DNA from: RGIG8748 sp045539515
GTDB lineage: Bacteria; Bacillota; Clostridia; UMGS1810
Assembly: GCA_045539515.1 (NCBI GenBank)
Contig: JAZQFN010000060.1
Span: forward strand, 1-30,423
Length of the DNA stretch: 30,423 nt
Reading direction: 5' to 3'
How positions within the stretch are numbered: the first letter of the stretch is position 1; the number at the start of each line of letters is the position of its first letter. The notes under the pieces were generated by a model. That model did no database searches, was not told the origin of the DNA, and saw only the letters and a program-made list of their open reading frames with translations. A program made the translations under genes and the position numbers. Shown here piece by piece: positions 1 through 6,871 of the stretch.

Positions 1-160
1 TCCCTTGGATTTCGCATCCGCAATAAAGACTGTCAGCCATTCTCTTATTATGTAAATTCGATTAAGCAGGTTGGGACTTTTAGCTCCCGTGTAACTAACC
101 AGGATGAATTGTAATAAGTGCGAATGGAAACCATTTTAACATCATTTTGGAGGTATTATT
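1..160 (+). ncRNA. IS110 left-end non-coding region, candidate bridge RNA
   Basis: This stretch upstream of an IS110-family recombinase has no ORF but shows local secondary structure. A short hairpin GGAT/ATCC lies at 7-10/16-19. A second, interrupted hairpin pairs GGTT 69-72 with AACC 97-100 and GGGA 73-76 with TCCC 85-88, leaving an 8-nt loop and an 8-nt one-sided bulge. IS110-subgroup elements are known to transcribe a bridge RNA of roughly 150-200 nt from the non-coding left end, with internal loops that pair with target and donor DNA. Position and foldability fit that model. The guide segments and the element's outer end cannot be fixed here, and the left boundary may lie before base 1. 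Confidence 0.4.
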
Positions 161-1366
161 ATGATTGGTGTAGGAATTGATGTGGCCAAAGTCAAAAGTA
201 TGGTTGGAATTTTATCTGATGATGGTGAAATCATCAAAGCTCCTTTTGAAATTGCAAATACGGAATCTGGGCTTTCTTCGCTGTGCAAAATTATTAAGGA
301 ACTTCAAAACAAAGTGTATTGTGTAGTTGAATCCACCAGTGTGTATCATTTTCCAGTGGTTTCTTATTTGCAAGAAAATGATATATTTGTAAGTGTTGTT
401 AATCCGTTAATTATTAAGAAATATGCATCAATGGATATTAGGAAGGTAAAAACCGATAAGGCTGACTCATTGAAATTAGCATCATATGTTCTTGACAATT
501 ACAGACATCTTGTTAATTATTCAGCCGAGGATGAAATTTATTCCGAATTACGAATTTTAAGCCGCCAGTATCTTCATTACGTAAAGGTTCTTGCTAATGC
601 AAAAGTTAATTTGACTGATATATTAGATAGGACATTTCCGGGAATCAAGCCACTGTTGAAAGGCCACATCAGAACAACAGGAAAAAACAAATTATGTGAT
701 TTTGTGGAAAAATTTTGGCATTGTGATGCTGTTACAAGCATGAGTGAAGCCAAATTTGTTTCTGAATACATAAAATGGGCAAAGAAAAAGGGATATCATC
801 CCAACGAAACAAAAGCAAGAAGCTTACACGCGAATGCATTGGAATGTATCCCTACGCTGCCATCTAATTCTGCATCTACCAAAATGTTAGTATTAGAAGC
901 AGCAAAGGCTGTACGCACTGTTGAAACAACCCTCGCAACTATTTTAGCACAAATGACGGAGCTTGCCAAGTCTTTACCTGAATTTTCTGTTGTCAGAGAA
1001 ATGTCCGGTGTGGGCGATGTGCTTGCACCACGTATTATTGCAGAAATTGGAGATGTCAAACGATTTCATAGTGCGTCAGCATTAATTGCATATGCCGGAA
1101 TTGATGCTCCACCGTATCAATCAGGTTCATTTAATGGTAGCAATCGTAAAATCTCAAAGAGAGGATCTGCTTCACTTCGTAAAACTGGTTATGAAATCAT
1201 GCAAGCCTTAAAGGTAGTACAACCCCAAAACGATAATGCTGTTTATCAATACTTAATCAAGAAGGAAGCCGAAGGAAAACCTTTAAAAGTTGCCAAAATT
1301 GCAGCACTCAACAAATTTTTGAGGATTTATTATTCAAGAGTTAAAGCAGTTTATTCAAACTCCTAG
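161..1366 (+). CDS. IS110-family transposase (DEDD recombinase)
   Basis: A 401-aa transposase, full length for the IS110 family, preceded by GGAGGT 8 nt before the ATG. The N-terminal RuvC-like DEDD domain shows the expected acidic residues: D7 (VGIDVAK), E57 (VVESTS), and D99 and D102 (KTDKADS). The C-terminal transposase_20 domain shows the helix-hairpin-like MSGVGDVLAPRI at 281-292 and the YAGIDAPPYQSGS segment at 311-323, where S321 is the likely nucleophilic serine. Family enzymes recombine DNA through a circular intermediate, directed by a bridge RNA, and usually leave no terminal inverted repeats. The frame is intact and both catalytic motifs are present, so the copy may be active. The neighbouring metabolic genes are unrelated cargo. 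Confidence 0.93.
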   Translation: MIGVGIDVAKVKSMVGILSDDGEIIKAPFEIANTESGLSSLCKIIKELQNKVYCVVESTSVYHFPVVSYLQENDIFVSVVNPLIIKKYASMDIRKVKTDKADSLKLASYVLDNYRHLVNYSAEDEIYSELRILSRQYLHYVKVLANAKVNLTDILDRTFPGIKPLLKGHIRTTGKNKLCDFVEKFWHCDAVTSMSEAKFVSEYIKWAKKKGYHPNETKARSLHANALECIPTLPSNSASTKMLVLEAAKAVRTVETTLATILAQMTELAKSLPEFSVVREMSGVGDVLAPRIIAEIGDVKRFHSASALIAYAGIDAPPYQSGSFNGSNRKISKRGSASLRKTGYEIMQALKVVQPQNDNAVYQYLIKKEAEGKPLKVAKIAALNKFLRIYYSRVKAVYSNS

Positions 1367-1385
1367 AATTGTTTATACAAAAATT

Positions 1386-1413
1386 TAGACCGACACACTT
1401 CAATGCCGGTCTA
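1386..1413. terminator. Hairpin between IS110 transposase and aldolase gene
   Basis: A 7-bp perfect stem, TAGACCG (1386-1392) with CGGTCTA (1407-1413), has a 14-nt loop. On the minus strand it is followed by AATTTTTG and on the plus strand by TTTGTTG. It lies between the convergent transposase and aldolase genes, so it could end transcription in either direction. It could also be part of the insertion sequence's right end. Confidence 0.5.
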
Positions 1414-1489
1414 TTTGTTGTACTGTTATTTAAGTTAAATATTTTTTAAAATTTCTCTTGACTTTATTTAGCAGGTCTTTACTGATATA

Positions 1490-2314
1490 TCAATATTTTC
1501 CGTTTGAACCGAAAAGCATAATCTTATTTTTAACAGCTTCTTTTATATATTCTACCTTTCTGTCACGGATAGTAAGATACTCACCGCCCTGCGCCATGGC
1601 ATTGGCACCGGCTATGCAAAGGTCGGTGTAAATGTTTACCTTAGAGATACCGTTTGCTATGGTGTTCTTAAAGTCATCATCGGAAAGACCCGAACCGCCG
1701 TGGAGTACAAGGGGTGTGTTAAGTGCAGAGCTTATCTGCTTTAATCTTTCAATGTCAAGACAGGGCTTGGTTTTGTATGCACCGTGGGCTGTGCCTATGG
1801 CAACTGCAAGGGCATCTACGCCGGTATCTGCCACAAAGCTTACAGCTTCTTCGGGAGTAGTGTACATATCACTTGTTTCGTTGTCCCCTGCGTCGGCATT
1901 GCCTACATGACCGATTTCCCCTTCAACACTTATGCCCAGAGAATGACAAATCTTAACCATTTCGGCGGTGTTCTTTATATTTTCCTCTTCACCGCCGGCA
2001 GAGCCGTCGAACATAATGCTGGAGAAACCAAGCTTAATGGCTTCCATACATCTGTCGAAGGTAAGACCATGGTCATAGTGAACTACTACGGGAACGGTGG
2101 CTCTTTTTGCCGCTTCAATCACCGAAGGAGCAATAAGCTTTAAATCTCCGTGAGGCAAAAGAACCTCTGCAGTACCTATAATTACCGGAGAACGAAGCTC
2201 TTCAGCAGCGGAAATTACACCTTCAAGCATATCGGTATCGGTGGTGTTAAAAAGACCCACACCGTATTTATTTTTCTTTGCATCTTTCAAAAGTTCTGTA
2301 AAATTAACCAGCAT
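1490..2314 (-). CDS. Class II (zinc-dependent) fructose-bisphosphate aldolase family protein
   Basis: A 274-aa TIM-barrel aldolase that should cleave a ketose (bis)phosphate into dihydroxyacetone phosphate and an aldehyde. Visible family motifs are HYDHG at 79-83 (catalytic Asp81 and zinc ligand His82), FDGS at 102-105, EGEIGHVG at 131-138, GTAHGAY at 174-180 (zinc ligand His177) and LHGGSGL at 204-210 (zinc ligand His205). The start is supported by AAGGAG upstream of the ATG. The gene lies 14 bp downstream of a PfkB-family sugar kinase, so the two likely form a phosphorylate-then-cleave pair. The substrate is not determined: fructose-1,6-bisphosphate, tagatose-1,6-bisphosphate, and the inositol-pathway intermediate handled by IolJ are all possible for this family. 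Confidence 0.88.
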   Translation of the reverse strand: MLVNFTELLKDAKKNKYGVGLFNTTDTDMLEGVISAAEELRSPVIIGTAEVLLPHGDLKLIAPSVIEAAKRATVPVVVHYDHGLTFDRCMEAIKLGFSSIMFDGSAGGEEENIKNTAEMVKICHSLGISVEGEIGHVGNADAGDNETSDMYTTPEEAVSFVADTGVDALAVAIGTAHGAYKTKPCLDIERLKQISSALNTPLVLHGGSGLSDDDFKNTIANGISKVNIYTDLCIAGANAMAQGGEYLTIRDRKVEYIKEAVKNKIMLFGSNGKY

Positions 2315-2328
2315 AATAATTATCTCCT

Positions 2329-3537
2329 TTATAATCTTTCATATTTTTCGGGCATAGCCATTATTTCATTTCTCTGACGCATACCGTCTACGGAATTTGC
2401 CGAAAACAGATTGCATGCAGCAGCGGCACTTGCAAACTCAAGAAGCTGCTTATCGCCATAGCTGTTAAACAGTCCGTAAAGGCACCCTGCGCAGAAAGCA
2501 TCCCCTGCACCTACGCTGCCTTTGATTTCCTCTTTTGGTATTTTAAGCGAGGTTACACGGGTAAAGCTTTCGGAGCGTACATCATAGGCAAAGGACACGG
2601 TTTTGGTGTGCACAATTACTTTGTCCTTTACACCGCACTCCGCCATTTTTATCATTGCTGTTTTTATGTTTTCTTCTATTAATTTTTCCTTTGAATCATA
2701 GGATTCAAGACCAAAGGTAAGGCAGGCTTCAACTTCGTTCATAATGGCGTAGTTGGCATATTTAAGTGCCGGTTTTACCTTTGCACCATAGTCTGCACCG
2801 GAGTCACTTACCACATCTATGGAAGTTTTTATTCCACGGCTTTGCACATTACAAAGGAGCTTTGCCATTACTGTGCCGTATTCTTCATCAGGTTTGTCAA
2901 ATTCATCAAGAAGATGTATGTAGCCTATGTGGAATATGTCACAATTTAATCCATTAACATCTATGTCATCATAGCCGAACTCGGCATTTGCACCTCTCTT
3001 GTGGAAAAAGGTCCGCTCTCCCGAGGGCATACTCATTACATCGGTAAAGCTTGTGGGAGTATTTTCGCTGAAGCATACAGCTTCCGCATCTATGCCGTTT
3101 TTCTGAAGCTGTGACAGAATATATCTGCCGTTTTCGTCCTTGCCAATTTTACCTATAACCTTAAGGGGAATACTGCGGTCAATCTTTGCAAGGTCTATGG
3201 CCACATTTGGAGCACAGCCCCCTACCGCATAGGATATTTCGTTTAAGTTAACAAGCATACCGGGCTTGGGGTAAATATCAATATTTTTTACTATATCCAC
3301 GAGCACATTTCCCGCAACGGTTATGCCCTTTTTCTCTCCAAGCATAAGGTAGTCTATACTTACGCCGAATACCGATGCCAGAGAAGGCAAGGTGGCAATA
3401 TCGGGGTAGCCCTGACCGTTTTCCCACTTGCTTACAGCCTTACTGCTTACATCTATCCTTGAAGCAAGCTCTGCCTGTGTCATGGAATTTTCTTTTCGCA
3501 GACGTGCTATGATATTGCCTACTGTTTTAGCATCCAT
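2329..3537 (-). CDS. XRE helix-turn-helix / PfkB-family sugar kinase fusion
   Basis: A 402-aa two-domain protein. Residues 1-67 form a Cro/C1-type helix-turn-helix (MTQAELASRI, VSKWENGQGYPD). Residues 72-402 form a ribokinase/PfkB-type carbohydrate kinase, with AVGGCAPNVA at 104-113 and the catalytic signature GSVGAGDAF at 340-348 (Asp346 as base). Most PfkB kinases lack a DNA-binding domain, so this may be a sugar-responsive regulator and an enzyme at once. An in-frame GTG at 3546 extends the reading frame by three codons, but GAGGTG lies 6 nt before the ATG at 3537, so 3537 is preferred. The downstream aldolase gene follows after 14 bp, suggesting an operon. The sugar substrate cannot be named from sequence alone. 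Confidence 0.88.
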   Translation of the reverse strand: MDAKTVGNIIARLRKENSMTQAELASRIDVSSKAVSKWENGQGYPDIATLPSLASVFGVSIDYLMLGEKKGITVAGNVLVDIVKNIDIYPKPGMLVNLNEISYAVGGCAPNVAIDLAKIDRSIPLKVIGKIGKDENGRYILSQLQKNGIDAEAVCFSENTPTSFTDVMSMPSGERTFFHKRGANAEFGYDDIDVNGLNCDIFHIGYIHLLDEFDKPDEEYGTVMAKLLCNVQSRGIKTSIDVVSDSGADYGAKVKPALKYANYAIMNEVEACLTFGLESYDSKEKLIEENIKTAMIKMAECGVKDKVIVHTKTVSFAYDVRSESFTRVTSLKIPKEEIKGSVGAGDAFCAGCLYGLFNSYGDKQLLEFASAAAACNLFSANSVDGMRQRNEIMAMPEKYERL

Positions 3538-3558
3538 TACTATCACCTCAAGTTTATA

Positions 3559-3564
3559 TTATCA
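3559..3564 (-). promoter_or_regulatory. Putative -10 region of the HTH-kinase gene
   Basis: On the minus strand the sequence TGTGATAATATAAAC lies just before the GAGGTG ribosome binding site and contains an extended -10-like TGTGATAAT. No good -35 is visible. The area 17-20 nt upstream runs into the terminator hairpin and its inner palindrome, which may serve as an operator. Confidence 0.35.
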
Positions 3565-3571
3565 CAAATAA

Positions 3572-3613
3572 AAAAAGAGGTAAACCTACGTTTGGTAGAT
3601 TATACCTCTTTTT
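3572..3613. terminator. Nested inverted repeat: terminator of the acetylxylan esterase gene and possible operator
   Basis: The outer arms AAAAAGAGGTA (3572-3582) and TACCTCTTTTT (3603-3613) are an exact 11-bp inverted repeat. On the minus strand the stem is followed by a T-run, as expected for a Rho-independent terminator of the esterase gene ending at 3655. Inside the loop is a second dyad, CTAC (3586-3589) with GTAG (3595-3598). It sits just upstream of the HTH-kinase gene, where an autoregulatory operator would be expected. Confidence 0.75.
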
Positions 3614-3654
3614 GACGCTTTTAAATTACACCTTGTCCACTTTGCGTAGATATA

Positions 3655-4620
3655 TCAGAGCATTTCGCACATCCACATATATGTTATATCTTCACAGTCG
3701 GGAAGATTTTCGTGACCGAAATCGGGATATATAACAACATCTTTTTCACAGGTCATTTTGTTGTATGCCGCAAACTGTGTGGAAGGAGGACACACCTGGT
3801 CCATAAGCGCGGTAAAGAGCTTAATCTTGCCCTTTATTCTGGGAGCTAAAAACTGAAGGTCTATGTAGCCAAGCTTTGTAAAGATTTCGTCCTCTCTTTC
3901 GTGACGGGGGTCCTTCTGACGGAAAAATGTACGAAGTTCCTTGTACGCTCTGTCGTCTAAGTCCATATCCCATACTCTCTTGTAGTCGCAAAGGAATGGG
4001 AACTGCGGCGCTGCACGGTTGATTCTTGGTTCCAGTGATGTACAAGCCAGAGTAAGGGCGCCGCCCTGACTTCCTCCCCATGCACCAACTCTTGTTTCGT
4101 CAACCTCTTCCATATCCATAACTATGCCTGCAAGGGAGGCAGCATCAAGAAATGTATCTCTGAAAAGTAAAGTCTTAGGGTCGTCATTTTCAAGACCTTT
4201 AATAATCTGGCCTACCATGGTGTTACCAATGTGTCCGCCCACATCCTGGGACTTACCTGCCTGACCTCTGGCATCCATGGCAGCAACCACAAAGCCGGAA
4301 GCAGCATATTTTAAATAGTCTGTCCAAGAGGAGCTGGCACCGGAATATCCGTGGAAATGAACCACCGCAGGACATTTGCCGTTTATGTTCTTTGGCTTTA
4401 AAAGCTTTGCATAAACTCTTGCACCGTGAACACCTGTAAAATACATATCGTAGCAATCTGCCACAGGGGATTTAAACTTTGAAGGAGTAATGGTTACCTC
4501 CTTATCAAGAGCGTGCATTTCCCCGAGGGATTCTTCCCAGTATTTTTCAAAATCATCGGGCTTGGGGCTTACTCCACCGTATACTTTTAGTTCTTCTAAA
4601 GGCATATCAATTAAAGGCAT
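3655..4620 (-). CDS. Acetylxylan esterase / cephalosporin-C deacetylase, CE7 family
   Basis: A 321-aa alpha/beta hydrolase of normal CE7 length. It removes acetyl groups from xylo-oligosaccharides and similar small acetylated sugars and is normally cytoplasmic; no signal peptide is visible. The CE7-defining motifs are all present: RGQ at 118-120 (oxyanion side), GGSQGG at 182-187 with nucleophile Ser184, Asp274 in ALMDQVCPP, and HE at 303-304 with the catalytic His. AAAGGAGAG precedes the ATG. It is transcribed alone from a consensus promoter in the shared intergenic region and ends at a terminator hairpin. Its neighbour, the sugar kinase/aldolase pair, points to sugar catabolism. Confidence 0.94.
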   Translation of the reverse strand: MPLIDMPLEELKVYGGVSPKPDDFEKYWEESLGEMHALDKEVTITPSKFKSPVADCYDMYFTGVHGARVYAKLLKPKNINGKCPAVVHFHGYSGASSSWTDYLKYAASGFVVAAMDARGQAGKSQDVGGHIGNTMVGQIIKGLENDDPKTLLFRDTFLDAASLAGIVMDMEEVDETRVGAWGGSQGGALTLACTSLEPRINRAAPQFPFLCDYKRVWDMDLDDRAYKELRTFFRQKDPRHEREDEIFTKLGYIDLQFLAPRIKGKIKLFTALMDQVCPPSTQFAAYNKMTCEKDVVIYPDFGHENLPDCEDITYMWMCEML

Positions 4621-4670
4621 TATGATTCTCTCCTTTTATATTGTAATTAAAAAAAATGAGCTATACGACA

Positions 4671-4699
4671 ATTATAGTCCCGGAGTATTTTAATGTCAA
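4671..4699 (-). promoter_or_regulatory. Consensus sigma-A promoter for the CE7 esterase gene
   Basis: Read on the minus strand, TTGACA (4699-4694) is followed by a 17-bp spacer and TATAAT (4676-4671). Both hexamers match the vegetative sigma-factor consensus exactly with ideal spacing, about 50 bp before the esterase start codon. Confidence 0.85.
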
Positions 4700-4756
4700 G
4701 ACTTCCGGCGGAAAATGCCGATTTTTTTCTATTAAATTACAGTTTTGTTTATACCC

Positions 4757-4785
4757 TTGACTTTGTGCGGAAAATATTGTATTGT
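4757..4785 (+). promoter_or_regulatory. Sigma-A promoter for the topoisomerase operon
   Basis: TTGACT (4757-4762), a 17-bp spacer, and TATTGT (4780-4785) lie 80 bp before the topoisomerase B-subunit start. This is a good match to the consensus and gives a leader of roughly 75 nt. Confidence 0.7.
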
Positions 4786-4865
4786 AAACTATGTAGGCGC
4801 AGATTTCAGACCACAAAATATAGGTGAAAATGCAGAAATAGCGCACAATATGTAGAGGTGAAATT

Positions 4866-6857
4866 ATGGCAGAAAAAAAGAAAACCAAAGCTTATGATAA
4901 CGAAAGTATATCTATGCTTAAAGGTGCCGACCGAGTAAGGCTTAAGCCTGCGGTTATTTTCGGCTCCGACGGCCTCGAAGGCTGTGAGCATGCAGTATTT
5001 GAGATACTTTCCAACTCCATTGACGAGGCAAGAGAAGGTCACGGAAGCATTATTGAAGTAACCCGTTATCTTGACAAATCTGTGGAAGTATCCGACTACG
5101 GCAGAGGTATACCCGTTGACTATAACCCAATTGAGGACAGATACAACTGGGAACTGGTATTCTGTGAGCTTTATGCCGGCGGTAAGTACAAAAACAACGA
5201 CGGCGAAAACTATGAATACAGCTTGGGTCTTAACGGCCTTGGTGCCTGTGCTACCCAGTACGCTTCAGAGTATATGGATGTAACCGTGCTTCGTGACGGA
5301 TACAAGTACTCCCTGCACTTTGAAAAGGGCGAAAACGTGGGCGGTCTTTCCAAAACGGAATTCAGACACCGTCACACCGGTACCACCACAAAGTGGCGTC
5401 CCGACCTTGATGTATTTACAGACATCGACATCCCCTCGGAATACTATGAGGAAATCCTTAAAAAGCAGGCTATAGTAAACAAAGGTCTTTGCTTTAAATA
5501 CAAAAATGAAATTGCCAAAGGTCAGTTCGAAGAAAAGGAATTTATATACGAAGAAGGCATTACCGACTACGTAAAGGAAGTAGGCGGCGACCAGGCTTTA
5601 ACAGATATACAGTACCTTGAATGTGAAAGAAAGGGCCGTGACCGCGAGGACAAGCCTGAATACAAGGTTAAGCTTTCCGTGGCGTTCTGCTTCTCCAACA
5701 AGGCTACCCTACTTGAATACTACCACAACTCCAGCTTCCTCGAGCACGGCGGCTCTCCCGACAAGGCTGTGTCCAATGCCTTTGTATACAGCATAGACCA
5801 GTACCTTAAAAATAATAACAAATACACCAAAAACGAAAGCAAGATTAACTTTGGTGATGTTAAGGATTGCTTGCTTTTGGTATCCAACTCATTCTCTACA
5901 ATCACAAGCTACGAAAACCAGACAAAGAAAGCCATAAACAACAAATTCATACAGGATGCCATGGTAGAATGGCTCCGCCACGAGCTTGAAGTTTACTTCA
6001 TAGAAAACAAGGCAGAGGCTGAAAAGATTGCCGCACAGGTTCTGATAAACAAAAGAAGCCGTGAGCATGCGGAAAAAGCAAGAGTAAACATTGCCAAAAA
6101 GCTCTCCGGAAGTCTTGATATAAGTAACCGTGTGGAAAAATTTGTTGACTGCCGCACCAAGGATGTAAGCCGCCGGGAAGTGTACATAGTTGAGGGTGAC
6201 TCGGCTTTGGGCTCCTGTAAACTGGGCAGAGATTCCGAATTTCAGGCAATTATGCCGGTTCGAGGTAAAATCCTTAACTGCCTTAAAGCGGACTACGAAA
6301 AAATATTTAAAAGTGATATTATAGTTGACCTTTTAAGAGTATTGGGTTGCGGTGTGGAAATAAGCTCCAAGCACAACAAGAACTTAAATACATTCGATAT
6401 TAACAATCTCCGTTGGGACAAGATAATAATCTGTACCGATGCGGATGTGGACGGATTCCAGATACGTACACTTATACTTGCAATGCTCTACCGCCTGGTT
6501 CCCACACTTATAGACGAAGGCAAGGTTTACATTGCTGAATCTCCCCTCTTTGAAATTAACACCAAGGACAAAACATTGTTTGCCTATACCGAAAAAGAAA
6601 AGGCAGATATTCTGGCAAAGCTTGGAAATTCAAAATACACCATTCAGCGTTCCAAGGGTCTTGGTGAAAACGAGCCGGAAATGATGTGGGAAACCACCAT
6701 GAACCCCGAAACAAGAAGACTTATACGGGTAATGAGCGAAGATGTGGGTCCTACTTCCACAATGTTTGACCTGCTTTTAGGTGACAACCTTTCGGACAGA
6801 AAAGAATACATTGCCGAAAACGGTCACCTTTATCTTGATATGTTAGACTTAAGCTAA
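4866..6857 (+). CDS. parE: Type IIA topoisomerase B subunit, divergent ParE/GyrB-like
   Basis: A 663-aa ATPase subunit that, with its partner, should pass one DNA duplex through another. The GHKL ATPase domain shows FEILSNSIDEA at 45-55 (catalytic Glu46, metal-binding Asn50), SDYGRGIP at 76-83 and the lid GLNGLGA at 121-127. The transducer-domain switch lysine lies in QTKK near 352-355. The TOPRIM domain shows EGDSALGS at 443-450, PVRGKILN at 464-471 and TDADVDG at 524-530. EGDSALGS replaces the usual EGDSAGGS. Overall the sequence is diverged from housekeeping GyrB, and the next gene lacks a GyrA box, so topoisomerase IV or an additional paralogue is the best reading. A ribosome binding site GAGGTG precedes the ATG. 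Confidence 0.9.
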   Translation: MAEKKKTKAYDNESISMLKGADRVRLKPAVIFGSDGLEGCEHAVFEILSNSIDEAREGHGSIIEVTRYLDKSVEVSDYGRGIPVDYNPIEDRYNWELVFCELYAGGKYKNNDGENYEYSLGLNGLGACATQYASEYMDVTVLRDGYKYSLHFEKGENVGGLSKTEFRHRHTGTTTKWRPDLDVFTDIDIPSEYYEEILKKQAIVNKGLCFKYKNEIAKGQFEEKEFIYEEGITDYVKEVGGDQALTDIQYLECERKGRDREDKPEYKVKLSVAFCFSNKATLLEYYHNSSFLEHGGSPDKAVSNAFVYSIDQYLKNNNKYTKNESKINFGDVKDCLLLVSNSFSTITSYENQTKKAINNKFIQDAMVEWLRHELEVYFIENKAEAEKIAAQVLINKRSREHAEKARVNIAKKLSGSLDISNRVEKFVDCRTKDVSRREVYIVEGDSALGSCKLGRDSEFQAIMPVRGKILNCLKADYEKIFKSDIIVDLLRVLGCGVEISSKHNKNLNTFDINNLRWDKIIICTDADVDGFQIRTLILAMLYRLVPTLIDEGKVYIAESPLFEINTKDKTLFAYTEKEKADILAKLGNSKYTIQRSKGLGENEPEMMWETTMNPETRRLIRVMSEDVGPTSTMFDLLLGDNLSDRKEYIAENGHLYLDMLDLS

Positions 6858-6871
6858 GGAGGTGCAAGGAT

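Noticed and set aside
4706..4730. CGGC/GCCG hairpin followed by a T-run before the topoisomerase operon
   Set aside because: The stem has only 4 bp and no plus-strand gene ends there; it may be chance in AT-rich promoter DNA.
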